This document shows, in pieces, positions 17,505-26,924 of a stretch of 64,000 nucleotides of DNA. Position 1 is the stretch's first letter, and each line of letters begins with the position of its first letter. Both the position numbers and the translations under genes were made by a program. This DNA is from JAFDWI01 sp964449375. GTDB taxonomy: Bacteria > Actinomycetota > Acidimicrobiia > Acidimicrobiales > Iamiaceae. The notes beneath the pieces are model-generated. The model was given only the letters and a program-made list of their open reading frames with translations. It was not told the DNA's origin and made no database searches. The stretch spans positions 1 to 64,000 of the forward strand of contig CAYVAS010000008.1 of assembly GCA_964449375.1 (NCBI GenBank). Reading direction: 5' to 3'.

Positions 17505-18848
17505 CTACAGACCCGAGACGGTCAGGTCGCGGATGACCAGGCTGACCCCGGCGGCACCCATGGGGAGCCACTCGACGTCGTTGCCGATCGCGGTGATGTC
17601 CTGGAGCATCCGCTGCAACGTCGAGGCGATGGTGAACTCCTTGAGCGGTTCGCCCAGCTCGCCGCCGACGATGCGCAGACCCTCGGCGCCGGTGGAGAAG
17701 TCACCGCTGACCGGGTTGACCCCCGAGTGCAGTCCCTTCACCGACGACACCAGGATCCCCTCACCGACCTCGCCGAGCAGCGCGGCCTGGTCCTGGGTGC
17801 CTGGGCTGAGCTGCACCGCCCGGGCGCCGACGCCGGGGGTGGACTTGAAGCCCCGGACCGCCGATCCCGTCGAGGTCGTCCCGGCCCGGCGGGCCGAGTA
17901 GGTGTTGTGCAGGAACATCTGCAGCTCGCCACCCTCGATCAGCACGTTGCGACGGGTGGCGAGACCCTCGCCGTCGGCTTCGGTCGCCCGGTAGGCCCGC
18001 GGGTCGGTGGGGTCGTCGACGAGGGTGACGATCGGGTTCGCGATGGTCTCGCCCAGGCGGCCGGCGAACAGCGAGCGACCCTTGTTGACCGCCTCGCCGT
18101 TCATCGTGCCCGCCACGATCCCCAGGAACTGCGCGGTCACGAACGGGTCGAGCACCACGGTCATGCGGCCCCCCGAGGGTTTGACCGCGCCCAGCAGCCG
18201 GGTGGTGCGACGGGCCGCGTCGCCCGCAGCGGAGGCCACGTCCAGGTCGGCGGGTTCGCGGCCCACCGAGAATCCGAAACCGGTCTTGGTCTCCTCCCCC
18301 TGTTTCGCGAGCGGGTAGGCGCCCACGTAACAGGCCGATTCGCGCCCCGACGAGCGGATGCCGGTGGTGGTGACCACGACGCCTTCGCCCACGGCGTCGC
18401 CGTACTCGGCGGATTCCACCCCGGTGATGCGGTCGTCCGCGGCGAGCACCGACGCCTCCAGCTCCAGCGCCATGGCGACCTTGTCCTCGGTGGGCACCTG
18501 CTCCAGCGACTCCCGGTACAGGTCCAACTCGGGCACCGGCACCCCGTCGGGCACGGCCAGACCCAGGAACTCGTCCTCGGTGGCGAAGGTGGCGTTGTCG
18601 CGGGCCTCGGCGAGCACCTCGCCCAGCACGTCGGGGTCCAGCGACCCCGCGTAGGCGAAACCCTGGCGGTTGCCGCTGATCACCCGCACCCCCACCCCGG
18701 CGGTGCCGGCGGTGGACAACGACTCGATGTCGCCCTCGTAGACCCGGACCTCGGTCTCGCTGCTGCGCCCGACCACGACCTCGACCTCTTCGTCGTCGCG
18801 GGCCCAGCCGATCACCCGGTCCGCGAGCTCGAGCAGTTCGGAGCTCAT
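17505..18848 (-). CDS. TldE/PmbA family metalloprotease subunit
   Basis: A 447-residue TldE (PmbA) homologue. It has the N-terminal EVRVYEGDIESLSTAGTAG strand region, the mid-protein ESACYVGAYPLAK and the C-terminal GLHSGVNPVSGDFSTGAEGL glycine-rich motif. As in other TldE proteins there is no HExxxH motif. TldD/TldE act as a heterodimer that clips peptides, shown for microcin B17 and CcdA in E. coli. It overlaps the upstream tldD by four bases. The peptide substrate here is unknown. Confidence 0.9.
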   Translation of the reverse strand: MSSELLELADRVIGWARDDEEVEVVVGRSSETEVRVYEGDIESLSTAGTAGVGVRVISGNRQGFAYAGSLDPDVLGEVLAEARDNATFATEDEFLGLAVPDGVPVPELDLYRESLEQVPTEDKVAMALELEASVLAADDRITGVESAEYGDAVGEGVVVTTTGIRSSGRESACYVGAYPLAKQGEETKTGFGFSVGREPADLDVASAAGDAARRTTRLLGAVKPSGGRMTVVLDPFVTAQFLGIVAGTMNGEAVNKGRSLFAGRLGETIANPIVTLVDDPTDPRAYRATEADGEGLATRRNVLIEGGELQMFLHNTYSARRAGTTSTGSAVRGFKSTPGVGARAVQLSPGTQDQAALLGEVGEGILVSSVKGLHSGVNPVSGDFSTGAEGLRIVGGELGEPLKEFTIASTLQRMLQDITAIGNDVEWLPMGAAGVSLVIRDLTVSGL

Positions 18849-20254
18849 GCGGCCTGACCCCCGATGGTCAGACCGGTCGGGACCCGCAGGGTGGGCACGC
18901 CGTCGCCCACGGGCACGCCTTGGCCGTCCTTGCCGCAGGTGCCGGGCGGGCCGAAGGCGAAGTCGTCGCCCACCGCGTCGATCGCGGCCAGCACGGCGGG
19001 GCCGTTGCCGATCAGGTTGCCTTCACGCAACGGCTCGGTGATCTCGCCGTTCTCGATCAGGTACGCCTCGGTCATGCCGAACACGAAGTCACCCGTGGCG
19101 GTGTTGACCTGGCCGCCGCCCAGGCGGGCGATGTAGACGCCGCGCTCGGTGCCGGCGACGATGTCGGCGGGGTCGTCGGGTCCGTTCAGGATGAACGTGT
19201 TGGTCATCCGCACCATGGGCAGGTGCTGGTAGCTCTGGCGCCGGCCGTTGCCCGAACGCTCCCGGCCCTCCTTGCGGGCTCGCAGGAAGTCCCACATGTA
19301 GTCGGTGAGCACCCCGTTCTCGATCAGCACGTTGCGCTGGGCGGGGGTGCCCTCGTCGTCCACGGCATAGGCCCCCCATTCACCGGCGACGGTTCCGTCG
19401 TCGATGAGGGTGACCAGCTCGGAGGCGACCTTTTCACCGCGGCGCCCGGCGAAGACCGAGGCCCCCTTGGCGATCAGATCGGCCTCCAGACCGTGACCGC
19501 AGGCCTCGTGGAACAGCACGCCGCCACCTCCCGGCCCGATCACCACCGGCATCTCCCCGGTGGGGGCGGGCCGCGCCGCGAGCTTGGTACGGGCCCGTTG
19601 GGATGCAGCCCGGGCGAGCTCCTCGACGTCGTAACGGTCGAACAGCTCATGACCCACGGTGTGGCCGACGGCTTCGCGGCCGGTCTGCATGCCGGTGTCG
19701 CCGGTGGCGACCGCGCCCACGCTGAACAGCGTGCGGGTCTGGTCGTCGCCGGTGAGTAGTCCGTCGGAGTTGGCGATCAGCAACCGCCGACGGGAGTCTC
19801 CGTAGTTCACCGCGACCTGGGAGATCTCCGAGCCGCCGGAACGGGCGGCCTCGTCGGCACGTTGCAGCAGCGCCACCTTGTCGGCCTTGGCGACGTCGCC
19901 GGGTCGGATCCGGGGCGGCGACGGATGCGGCACCTCGTGGGCCTGCAGCGCCACCTCGTGGACGCCACCGTCGTCGCTGCGCGCCGCGGCGGCCGCGGCG
20001 CGGGCGGCGGCGGCCAGCCCCTCGGCACTCAGGTCGGCGGTGTGGGCGAACCCGGTGGTGTCACCGCGCACGACCCGGATGCCGGCGCCCCGGTCCCGGC
20101 CCGACACCAGCTCCTCGATCCGACCGTCGTCGAGGTGGGCGGACGTCGACGTCTTGTCCTCGGCGAACACCTCGGCGAATTCACCGCCGGTCCGCAGCGC
20201 TTCGGCGAGCGTCGCCGACAGCGTGTCGTGATCGATCAGATCGGGAAGGCTCAC
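18845..20254 (-). CDS. tldD: TldD metalloprotease
   Basis: A 469-residue catalytic subunit. The zinc motif HExxxH is seen in LFHEACGHGLE, and the C-terminal glycine-rich GGGQVNTATGDFVFGMTEA matches TldD. I chose GTG 20254, which follows an AAGGAG, rather than the 115-residue upstream extension, which covers the intergenic region of the divergent PAP2 gene. It is coupled to TldE downstream (ATGA overlap). The pair is expected to form a cytoplasmic heterodimeric peptidase. Confidence 0.93.
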   Translation of the reverse strand: MSLPDLIDHDTLSATLAEALRTGGEFAEVFAEDKTSTSAHLDDGRIEELVSGRDRGAGIRVVRGDTTGFAHTADLSAEGLAAAARAAAAAARSDDGGVHEVALQAHEVPHPSPPRIRPGDVAKADKVALLQRADEAARSGGSEISQVAVNYGDSRRRLLIANSDGLLTGDDQTRTLFSVGAVATGDTGMQTGREAVGHTVGHELFDRYDVEELARAASQRARTKLAARPAPTGEMPVVIGPGGGGVLFHEACGHGLEADLIAKGASVFAGRRGEKVASELVTLIDDGTVAGEWGAYAVDDEGTPAQRNVLIENGVLTDYMWDFLRARKEGRERSGNGRRQSYQHLPMVRMTNTFILNGPDDPADIVAGTERGVYIARLGGGQVNTATGDFVFGMTEAYLIENGEITEPLREGNLIGNGPAVLAAIDAVGDDFAFGPPGTCGKDGQGVPVGDGVPTLRVPTGLTIGGQAA

Positions 20255-20299
20255 TGAGATCTCCTTGGGGGCGCTCACCGCGCCGGTGACAGCGACTCG

Positions 20300-20338
20300 G
20301 GCGAGGCCTGGAGACCGCCGAATGGCGTTGGCCTCGCC
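20300..20338. repeat. Inverted repeat between divergent tldD and PAP2 genes
   Basis: Nine-base perfect arms GGCGAGGCC and GGCCTCGCC enclose 21 bases. It lies in the shared upstream region, about 45 bases before the tldD start. A role as hairpin or regulator site is unproven. Confidence 0.4.
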
Positions 20339-20426
20339 GCGACGTGAACCCTTATCGTACCTGGATGCCCGCAGAGCCCGGTCCGGTGCGGTCCGGGGTA
20401 TTCGCCGCCGGTCGAGGCCGCCGGAG

Positions 20427-21389
20427 ATGACCTCGGAGTCGATCGCGCTCGACGCGTCCGACCAGACGCCGGCCTGGCGCCGGCTCCCCGACGAGGCCAC
20501 CGCCCGACGGCGGCTGCGGTGGTGGCGCGAGTTGCTGCTGGTGGTGGTGCTGTACCAGGTGTACAGCCTGGTGCGGAACACCTTCGGTTCGTCGGGCAAC
20601 TCGGTGAACTCGGAGGTCTCGCCCGACGCGGTTGCGGTCGCCCTGGGTCACGCCCACGACGTCATCGAGATCCAGAAGCGTCTCGGGTTGTTCTTCGAAC
20701 CCGAGCTGCAGCAGTGGTATCTGGGCCTTCCCGGCCACGGCCTGATCAAGTTCTGGAACATCTACTACGGATCACTGCACTTCATCGTGCCGGCGGTGGT
20801 CCTGATCTGGTTGTTCCGTCGATTCCCCCGTGACTACACGATCTGGCGCAACGCGCTGGTGTTCACCACGGTGCTGGCGTTGATCGGCTTCGCGTCGTTC
20901 TCGTTGATGCCACCACGGTTGTTGGATCACGCCGGGGAGTTCGGCGGGTGCAGCCTGCCCGCCTCGTTCGTGGCCGAGGATCCACGACTGGCCTGCCAGC
21001 ACTTCGGGTTCGTGGACACCCTCGACGTGTACGGCGGGCTGTGGAGCTTCGGCAGCACCGCGATGGCGCGGGTGTCGAACCAGTTCGCCGCCATGCCGAG
21101 CCTGCACGTGGGCTGGTCGGTGTGGTGCGCGCTCGTGGTGGTGCCGCGGGCTCGGCGGCGTTGGGTCCGGGCGCTGATGGTGGCCTACCCGATCGCGACG
21201 TTCTTCTGCATCCTGGTGACCGGCAATCACTACTGGCTCGATGCCGTGGGTGGTCTGGTGACGCTGGCGCTGGGCACGCTGGTGGGCTGGCTCCTGGCGA
21301 TCGCGGTGCACCGCTGGGCCGACCGCCGCGACGCCCGGCGGGACGCGGAGGAGCGCCCGGAGGTGTCACCGGTGGCCGGGGCGGGCTGA
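20427..21389 (+). CDS. PAP2 superfamily membrane enzyme (Aur1/inositol phosphotransferase-like)
   Basis: A 320-residue integral membrane protein with about six membrane helices. The lipid-phosphatase motifs are SLMPPRLLD (C1-like region), AMPSLHVGWSVW (C2 with its His) and GNHYWLDAVGG (C3, His-x3-Asp). The order and spacing resemble the Aur1-like PAP2 group, which transfers or removes phosphate head groups on lipids or isoprenoids. ATG 20427 is chosen. It is divergent from tldD, and the gene that follows is dxs on the same strand. Confidence 0.82.
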   Translation: MTSESIALDASDQTPAWRRLPDEATARRRLRWWRELLLVVVLYQVYSLVRNTFGSSGNSVNSEVSPDAVAVALGHAHDVIEIQKRLGLFFEPELQQWYLGLPGHGLIKFWNIYYGSLHFIVPAVVLIWLFRRFPRDYTIWRNALVFTTVLALIGFASFSLMPPRLLDHAGEFGGCSLPASFVAEDPRLACQHFGFVDTLDVYGGLWSFGSTAMARVSNQFAAMPSLHVGWSVWCALVVVPRARRRWVRALMVAYPIATFFCILVTGNHYWLDAVGGLVTLALGTLVGWLLAIAVHRWADRRDARRDAEERPEVSPVAGAG

Positions 21390-21526
21390 TTCGCAGCTCT
21401 CGGCGGACCAGTGGATCCTCGACGCGATCCGCCACGCGACGCCGAGGGCGCTTCGGGGAGTAGCCTGGGGGATCGGCAGCTCCGCAGTCCCGGGCATGCC
21501 CTGTAGCCGAACATCGAGGCGATCGA

Positions 21527-23419
21527 GTGCCCGAGTATCTCTCCAGCATCCACTCCCCCCGTGACCTGCGGCGGCTCGACTACCCCGAGCTGGAGTCGCT
21601 GGCCGCGGAGATCCGCCACTTCATCGTCAACTCGGTCGCCGCCAACGGCGGTCATCTGGGCTCCAACCTCGGCGCGGTCGAGCTGACCATGGCGCTGCAC
21701 CGGGTGTTCCACTCCCCCGACGACGTGATCCTGTTCGACACCGGCCACCAGGCCTACGTCCACAAGATCCTCACCGGCCGTCAGCACGGTTTCGACGCGT
21801 TGCGCCAGCCGGGCGGCCTGTCGGGCTACCCGAGCCGGGCCGAATCCGAACACGACTGGATCGAGAACTCCCACGCCTCCACCGCGGCGAGTTACGCCTT
21901 TGGTATCGCCACCGCGTTCGACCAGCTCGACGTGCACGACCGCCGGGTCGTCGCGGTGATCGGCGACGGCGCCATGACCGGCGGTCTCGCCTACGAGGCG
22001 CTCAACAACCTGGGCCACTCGGGGCGTCGGGCCGTCATCGTGTTCAACGACAACGGGCGCAGCTACGCGCCGACGGTGTCGCGCATCTCCGAAGGCGTCG
22101 CCCGACTGCGGATGCACCCGTCGTATCTGCGCCAGCGGGCCAAGATGTCACGGCTGGTGCGCGACGTGCCCGTGGTGGGCGACCACCTCGCGTGGGGAAT
22201 CGAAGGGGCTCTGACCGGGCTGCGCGACATGATCGAGCCGACCGCGTTCTTCGAGACCCTCGGTGTGCGCTACGCCGGCCCCTTCGACGGACACGACCAG
22301 GAGGCCCTGGAACGGGCGCTGCGCAACGCCGCCGACTACGGCGAAGGTCCCGTGGTGGTGCACGTGCTCACCCAGAAGGGCCGCGGGTACCCGCCGGCCG
22401 AGGACGACGAGGAGAAGTGCCTGCACGACACCCGGCGCTTCAACCCCGAGATCGGCCCCCAGCACGTTCCCGGCGGCGCCCCCTCCTACACCGGCGCCTT
22501 CACCGAGGCGCTCATCAAGGAAGCCGACGCGCACCCCGAGATCGTCGCGATCACCGCGGCGATGCCCGGCTCCACGGGTCTGCTCCCCTTCGCAGACCGC
22601 TTTCCCGGCCGGCTCATCGACGTGGGCATCGCCGAGCAGAACGCGGTGACCGCCGCCGCGGGCATGGCCATGGCCGGGCTGCGACCGGTGGTCGCGATCT
22701 ACTCGACGTTCCTGACCCGCGCGTTGGACCAGAGCATCTACGACGTGGCCATGCACGGCCAGAAGGTGATCTTCGCGATCGACCGGGCCGGGGTGACCGG
22801 ACCCGACGGTGCCTCCCACCACGGCATGTTCGACCTGGTGTGGATGTCGAAGGTGCCCGGCATGACCGTGTTCGCCCCGTCGTCGTATCAGGAGCTGCAA
22901 CAGATGCTCCACGACGCGGTGGAGTCAGCCGAGGGTCCCGTGGCGATCCGCTGGCCCCGCACCCCGGCGACCATGGTCGACGAACACGCGGTCGGCACCG
23001 GGTTCGACGCCCGGCTGGTGCGTTCGGACGACGGTGCCCGGGTGTGCCTGATCGCGGTGGGCAAGATGCTCGGCGAAGCCGAAGCCGCCGCGGATGAACT
23101 GGCTGCCCGGGGCGTCGCCACCACCGTGTGGGATCCCCGCGTGGTGCAGCCGCCGGACCCGACGATGATCGCGAACGCCGCCCACCACGATGTGGTGGTG
23201 ACCATCGAGGACGGGCTCGCCGAGGGCGGGGTCGGTTCGCTCATGGGCGCCCGCATCACCGAAGCCGCCGCCCGTGACGGCGCGGCGCGTCCCCCCTGGG
23301 TGCTCAACCTGGGCCTGCCCCGGGAGTTCCTCACCCACGGTGACCCGGACGCCATGCTCGCCGACGCCGGGCTCGACGCCGCCGGCATCGTCGACACGGT
23401 CACGGCTCGCCTGCACTGA
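21527..23419 (+). CDS. dxs: 1-deoxy-D-xylulose-5-phosphate synthase
   Basis: A 630-residue thiamine-diphosphate enzyme that condenses pyruvate and glyceraldehyde-3-phosphate, the entry to the MEP isoprenoid pathway. Visible are FDTGHQAYVHKILTGR, the ThDP/Mg motif GDGAMTGGLAYEALNN, the catalytic-Glu segment DVGIAEQNAVT and the C-terminal transketolase domain with EDGLAEGGVGS. The length is normal. The start is GTG 21527, with no clear Shine-Dalgarno. Confidence 0.96.
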   Translation: MPEYLSSIHSPRDLRRLDYPELESLAAEIRHFIVNSVAANGGHLGSNLGAVELTMALHRVFHSPDDVILFDTGHQAYVHKILTGRQHGFDALRQPGGLSGYPSRAESEHDWIENSHASTAASYAFGIATAFDQLDVHDRRVVAVIGDGAMTGGLAYEALNNLGHSGRRAVIVFNDNGRSYAPTVSRISEGVARLRMHPSYLRQRAKMSRLVRDVPVVGDHLAWGIEGALTGLRDMIEPTAFFETLGVRYAGPFDGHDQEALERALRNAADYGEGPVVVHVLTQKGRGYPPAEDDEEKCLHDTRRFNPEIGPQHVPGGAPSYTGAFTEALIKEADAHPEIVAITAAMPGSTGLLPFADRFPGRLIDVGIAEQNAVTAAAGMAMAGLRPVVAIYSTFLTRALDQSIYDVAMHGQKVIFAIDRAGVTGPDGASHHGMFDLVWMSKVPGMTVFAPSSYQELQQMLHDAVESAEGPVAIRWPRTPATMVDEHAVGTGFDARLVRSDDGARVCLIAVGKMLGEAEAAADELAARGVATTVWDPRVVQPPDPTMIANAAHHDVVVTIEDGLAEGGVGSLMGARITEAAARDGAARPPWVLNLGLPREFLTHGDPDAMLADAGLDAAGIVDTVTARLH

Positions 23420-23512
23420 CCCCCCGTCGCCCGCCTGGGAGCGCGCCGTTTCAGCGCCACGCGCGCGTCAGGCGCGGGCGGCACGCGAACGGCGACGCGG
23501 GGTGCGGTTCGT

Positions 23513-24163
23513 TCAGGCCGACGACACCGTGGTGGCGCCGTCGTCGGAGGTGAAGTAGGGATTCTCACCCGCGGCGTGGTCGGTGACGTCGACGACCTCG
23601 GTGACCTGGGGAACCCGCTCGATGATCGTCTTGGTGATGCCGCTCTTGAGGGTCAGCCAACTGATCGAACAGCCGTGACAGCCCCCGCCCATCTGCACGA
23701 ACACCCGGGTGCCCTCCACGCCCACGAGCTGCGCGTACCCACCGTGCTGGTCCAGCATCGGGTTGACGATCCGGTCGATCACCAACGACACCGCCTCGGC
23801 CAGATCGCCGTCGGCGGCCAGGTCGACCCCGTCGAGCGGGTCCGGTTTGTTGGGATTGCGCAGCACCAGACCGCCCTGGTCCGGGTCGTCGGGCAGATCC
23901 AGGGTCGCACCCGTGAGGGGTTCGACCGATGCGGCCGGCACGACGACGCGGAGCCCGTCGTGCTCCGCCAGCACGTCGCCGTCGGCCATCTCCCCGACCG
24001 ACTCGAACGCCAGGTCATAGGCGTAGTCGGAGCCGTTCGCCCCGGTCACCTGCACCCACAACGCCAGATCGTCGGCGTCGTCCTCGGCGATGAGGAGGTT
24101 GCGGATGTCGTGGACCGCCCGAGGGGTCACGGTCAACACGGAGAGGTTCGTCGTGGCATCCAT
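23513..24163 (-). CDS. NfuA-like iron-sulfur carrier
   Basis: A 216-residue protein with an N-terminal degenerate A-type (HesB-like) domain (about 1-110) and a C-terminal NifU-type scaffold domain. The CxxC cluster site is in VQMGGGCHGCSISW (residues about 161-164). This is the NfuA architecture used to deliver 4Fe-4S clusters and protect them under stress. The A-type domain lacks the three canonical Cys, as in E. coli NfuA. It is convergent with dxs, whose relatives IspG and IspH need such clusters. Confidence 0.85.
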   Translation of the reverse strand: MDATTNLSVLTVTPRAVHDIRNLLIAEDDADDLALWVQVTGANGSDYAYDLAFESVGEMADGDVLAEHDGLRVVVPAASVEPLTGATLDLPDDPDQGGLVLRNPNKPDPLDGVDLAADGDLAEAVSLVIDRIVNPMLDQHGGYAQLVGVEGTRVFVQMGGGCHGCSISWLTLKSGITKTIIERVPQVTEVVDVTDHAAGENPYFTSDDGATTVSSA

Positions 24164-24247
24164 TGCGGATCCGAGCCTACCGTGGCTCCCCGCCGGCGCG
24201 GCTCGTACGACGGCCCGTCACTCGGCGGGGTGGTTCGGTTACGGTGA

Positions 24248-24940
24248 GTGCCCGTGAGTCTCCGGGTCGGCATCCACGAACGCTGGAGCGATCGGGAAAC
24301 GGGAACGTTCTACTGTCCCGGCTGCGGTTCCGAGCGGGTCTACCGGCACCGCCGGTCCCGCAACTGGGTGCACCTGGGCATCCCCTTGATTCCGCGCCAG
24401 ATCGTGTCCGAGGTCTACGTGTGCCAGGGCTGCCACCGGGTCTATGACGAGCACGTCATCACCTCACCGCCCACCTCCGACCTCGCCACCCGTCTGCAGC
24501 GCATCACCCGCGCCGCCGCGGTGGTGGCCGTGCTCGACGGTGACCCCTACGAACCGGCGAGTCGGCGGGTCGCGGTGACCGTGATCCAGGGCGCCGGGCT
24601 GCCGCACTACACCACCACCGACCTGGACGCGGACCTGCGCAGCATGGACGTGGACAACCTCGAGGCCGAAGCGGCGCAGCTGACCATCGACATGGAGCCC
24701 GCCGCCCGGGAACGGCTCGTGATCGCCATCGGCCACGTCGCCACCGCCACCGGCGAACTGACCGCGTCGAACCGCACCATGATCGACCGCCTGGCCCGGG
24801 CGATGGACATGACTCCGGGCGTGGTGCACCGGATCCTGACCCGCCTGGAACAGGACGCTGCCAACATCGCCGCGTTCTCCGACCGGCACGGCACCATCGA
24901 GCCACCCGCGGGCGACGCCGGGGGCGGACCCGCCCGGTAG
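24248..24940 (+). CDS. Zinc-ribbon plus TerB-like domain protein
   Basis: A 230-residue protein. Residues 20-70 form a four-Cys ribbon (CPGC ... CQGC) split by basic segments. Residues about 80-210 are alpha-helical with acidic patches (RVAVTVIQGAG, DLDADL, TIDMEPAARERLVIAIGHVATA), resembling the TerB/tellurite-resistance fold. Function is unknown. The start is GTG 24248 (GTG 24254 is possible). The M50 protease gene follows 54 bases later and could be cotranscribed. Confidence 0.6.
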   Translation: MPVSLRVGIHERWSDRETGTFYCPGCGSERVYRHRRSRNWVHLGIPLIPRQIVSEVYVCQGCHRVYDEHVITSPPTSDLATRLQRITRAAAVVAVLDGDPYEPASRRVAVTVIQGAGLPHYTTTDLDADLRSMDVDNLEAEAAQLTIDMEPAARERLVIAIGHVATATGELTASNRTMIDRLARAMDMTPGVVHRILTRLEQDAANIAAFSDRHGTIEPPAGDAGGGPAR

Positions 24941-24994
24941 CCTGAGCGGATCGGCCGGCGCCCGAGCAGGCGACGCGCGTTCGTTGGAGGTTCG

Positions 24995-26170
24995 GTGACC
25001 AGGCACATCCCGCTGGGGCGCATCTGGGGGATCCGTGTAGGTCTGAGCTGGTCGGTGCTGCTGATCGCGGCCTTCTACGTGTACGTGCTGGCCACCTACC
25101 AGTTTCCCCGCACCGCCTTCTACCAGTCCGACACCGCCTACTGGGTGGCCGGGATCGTGGGAGCACTCGGGTTCTTCTTCAGCCTGTTCGTCCACGAGAT
25201 GAGCCACGCGCTCGTCGCCAAGGCCCGTGGCATCGAGGTGCGCGGCATCACCCTGTGGCTGCTCGGTGGCTACGCGGAGCTGGGCAGCGAACCCGCCACG
25301 CCCGGCCAGCAGTTCGGCATCGCCGCGGTCGGGCCGGTGTCGAACCTGGCGCTGGCGGCGGTCTTCTGGGTCATCCACCTGGGAATCGCCGACGAACCCG
25401 GCCTGTTCACCGCCACGGTGGAAACCTCGGGACTCGTCGCGGTGGTGCTGGCGTGGTTGGCCTTCGTGAACCTGCTGCTGGGCGCGTTCAACCTGCTGCC
25501 CGCGGCGCCGCTGGACGGCGGCCAGCTCTTCAGCGCCGGGGTGTGGGCGGTCACCGGCGACCGCCAACTGGCCCGCCGCTGGGCGGCCTACGCGGGCATC
25601 GCGCTGGGTACGGCCGCGGTGACCTACGGCTTCGTCCTCATGAACTCGGACGACTCCTTCAGCGGCGTGTGGCTGTTCATCATCGGGTTCTGGATCATCT
25701 CGGTCGCCGCGACCGACGCGCGTCGTGCCGGTGCCGAGGTCGCCCTGTCGGCGAGCACCGCGGCGCAGATCATGCGGCCCGCGCCGCCGATCCTGCCCGC
25801 CTCGGTACCCATGGACCAGGCCTTCGCGGCGGGCGCACCCGAACCGATGGCCACGGTGTTCTGCGCCCAGGCCCCCGACGGGCGGATCACCGGATTGTTG
25901 ACCGCTGCGCAGATCCGCAACACCGACCAGGTGAGCCGGGCGACGATCCCCCTGGGCCAGCTCGCCTTTCCCATCGACCGGATCCCCCTGGCCCGCACCG
26001 GCGAGTCCAGCCTGGACCTGGTCGACCGGCTGCGCGACAACCCCTCGGGTCAGGTGCTGGTGCTGCACGACGACGGTCGGGTCGCCGGAACGGTCGGGGT
26101 GGCCGAGATCGAACGGGCCGCACTGCGCCGGCCCGGCCAGATGCCCGCGGGCACCGGAGCGCCGGGGTAG
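24995..26170 (+). CDS. Site-2-type M50 metalloprotease with CBS domains (Rip3-like)
   Basis: A 391-residue membrane protease. Zinc ligands are HEMSH, near residue 67 in a membrane helix, and the Asp of NLLPAAPLDGGQ. About six membrane helices are followed by a C-terminal CBS pair (AAQIMRP ... and the VLVLHDDGRVAGTVGVAEIE segment). This S2P group with CBS domains resembles mycobacterial Rip3 and cleaves membrane-embedded substrates, possibly under control by adenine nucleotides. GTG 24995 follows a TTGGAGG. Confidence 0.9.
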   Translation: MTRHIPLGRIWGIRVGLSWSVLLIAAFYVYVLATYQFPRTAFYQSDTAYWVAGIVGALGFFFSLFVHEMSHALVAKARGIEVRGITLWLLGGYAELGSEPATPGQQFGIAAVGPVSNLALAAVFWVIHLGIADEPGLFTATVETSGLVAVVLAWLAFVNLLLGAFNLLPAAPLDGGQLFSAGVWAVTGDRQLARRWAAYAGIALGTAAVTYGFVLMNSDDSFSGVWLFIIGFWIISVAATDARRAGAEVALSASTAAQIMRPAPPILPASVPMDQAFAAGAPEPMATVFCAQAPDGRITGLLTAAQIRNTDQVSRATIPLGQLAFPIDRIPLARTGESSLDLVDRLRDNPSGQVLVLHDDGRVAGTVGVAEIERAALRRPGQMPAGTGAPG

Positions 26171-26181
26171 CGTCGGCGCCC

Positions 26182-26889
26182 ATGTCCGAACCCGCCCTGC
26201 CCAGCTACCGCCTGGACGGCACCATCGCCGTCATCACCCACGACGACGGCAAGGCCAACGTCGTGGGACCCGCCACGATCGCCGCCTTGCACGAACACCT
26301 GGACCGGGCCGCGGACGAAGCCCGCGGGGTGGTCCTCGTGGGGCGTGAAGGACGCTTCTCGGCCGGGTTCGACCTGGGCGTGATGACCTCGTCGGACGAC
26401 GCGATGCGCGCGCTGGTCTCCGACGGCGCCGAGCTGCTGTGCACCATGTACGAGTACCCGCTGCCCATCGTGGCCGCCTGCACTGGCCACGCGCTGGCCA
26501 TGGGCGCACTGTTGCTGCTCGCCAGCGATGTACGGGTGGGCGCCGAGGGCCCGTTCAAGATCGGGCTCACCGAGGTCGCCATCGGCATGCCGCTGCCGAT
26601 CTTCGTGATCGAATTCGCCCGCGACCGACTCCTGCCCACCGCGTTCACCCGGGCCACGCTCGGCGCGCAGACCTTCGACCCGGCCGGGGCGGCCGCGATC
26701 GGCTACCTGGACGAGACCGTGCCTGCGGAGCGGTTGCTGGCCACCGCGATGGACCGGGCCAACACGCTGGCGGCCTACCGCACCGGGGCCTTCGCCCGGT
26801 CCAAGCAGCTCGCCCGGGAAGCGCTGTGTGTGCAGGTGCGCGCCACCCTGGACGAGGACGTGGCCACCCTGCAGGGCCCCGACGCCTGA
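26182..26889 (+). CDS. Crotonase / enoyl-CoA hydratase family protein
   Basis: A 235-residue crotonase-fold enzyme acting on acyl-CoA thioesters. The oxyanion-hole segments are REGRFSAGFDLGVM and GHALAMGALLLLASDVRVG. The first catalytic Glu position of classical hydratases (after ALAMGA) is occupied by a hydrophobic run and the region PFKIGLTEVAIGMPLP is divergent, so a plain hydratase role is uncertain. ATG 26182 starts 11 bases after the M50 stop, so it is probably in the same operon. Confidence 0.82.
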   Translation: MSEPALPSYRLDGTIAVITHDDGKANVVGPATIAALHEHLDRAADEARGVVLVGREGRFSAGFDLGVMTSSDDAMRALVSDGAELLCTMYEYPLPIVAACTGHALAMGALLLLASDVRVGAEGPFKIGLTEVAIGMPLPIFVIEFARDRLLPTAFTRATLGAQTFDPAGAAAIGYLDETVPAERLLATAMDRANTLAAYRTGAFARSKQLAREALCVQVRATLDEDVATLQGPDA

Positions 26890-26924
26890 GCCGGATCGCG
26901 CCGGTCGGCGATCGAACCGGGAAG

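Noticed and set aside
24986..25002. A riboswitch or RNA element before the M50 protease gene
   Set aside because: Only a TTGGAGG Shine-Dalgarno is present; the gap to the previous gene is 54 bases, too short for a known riboswitch.
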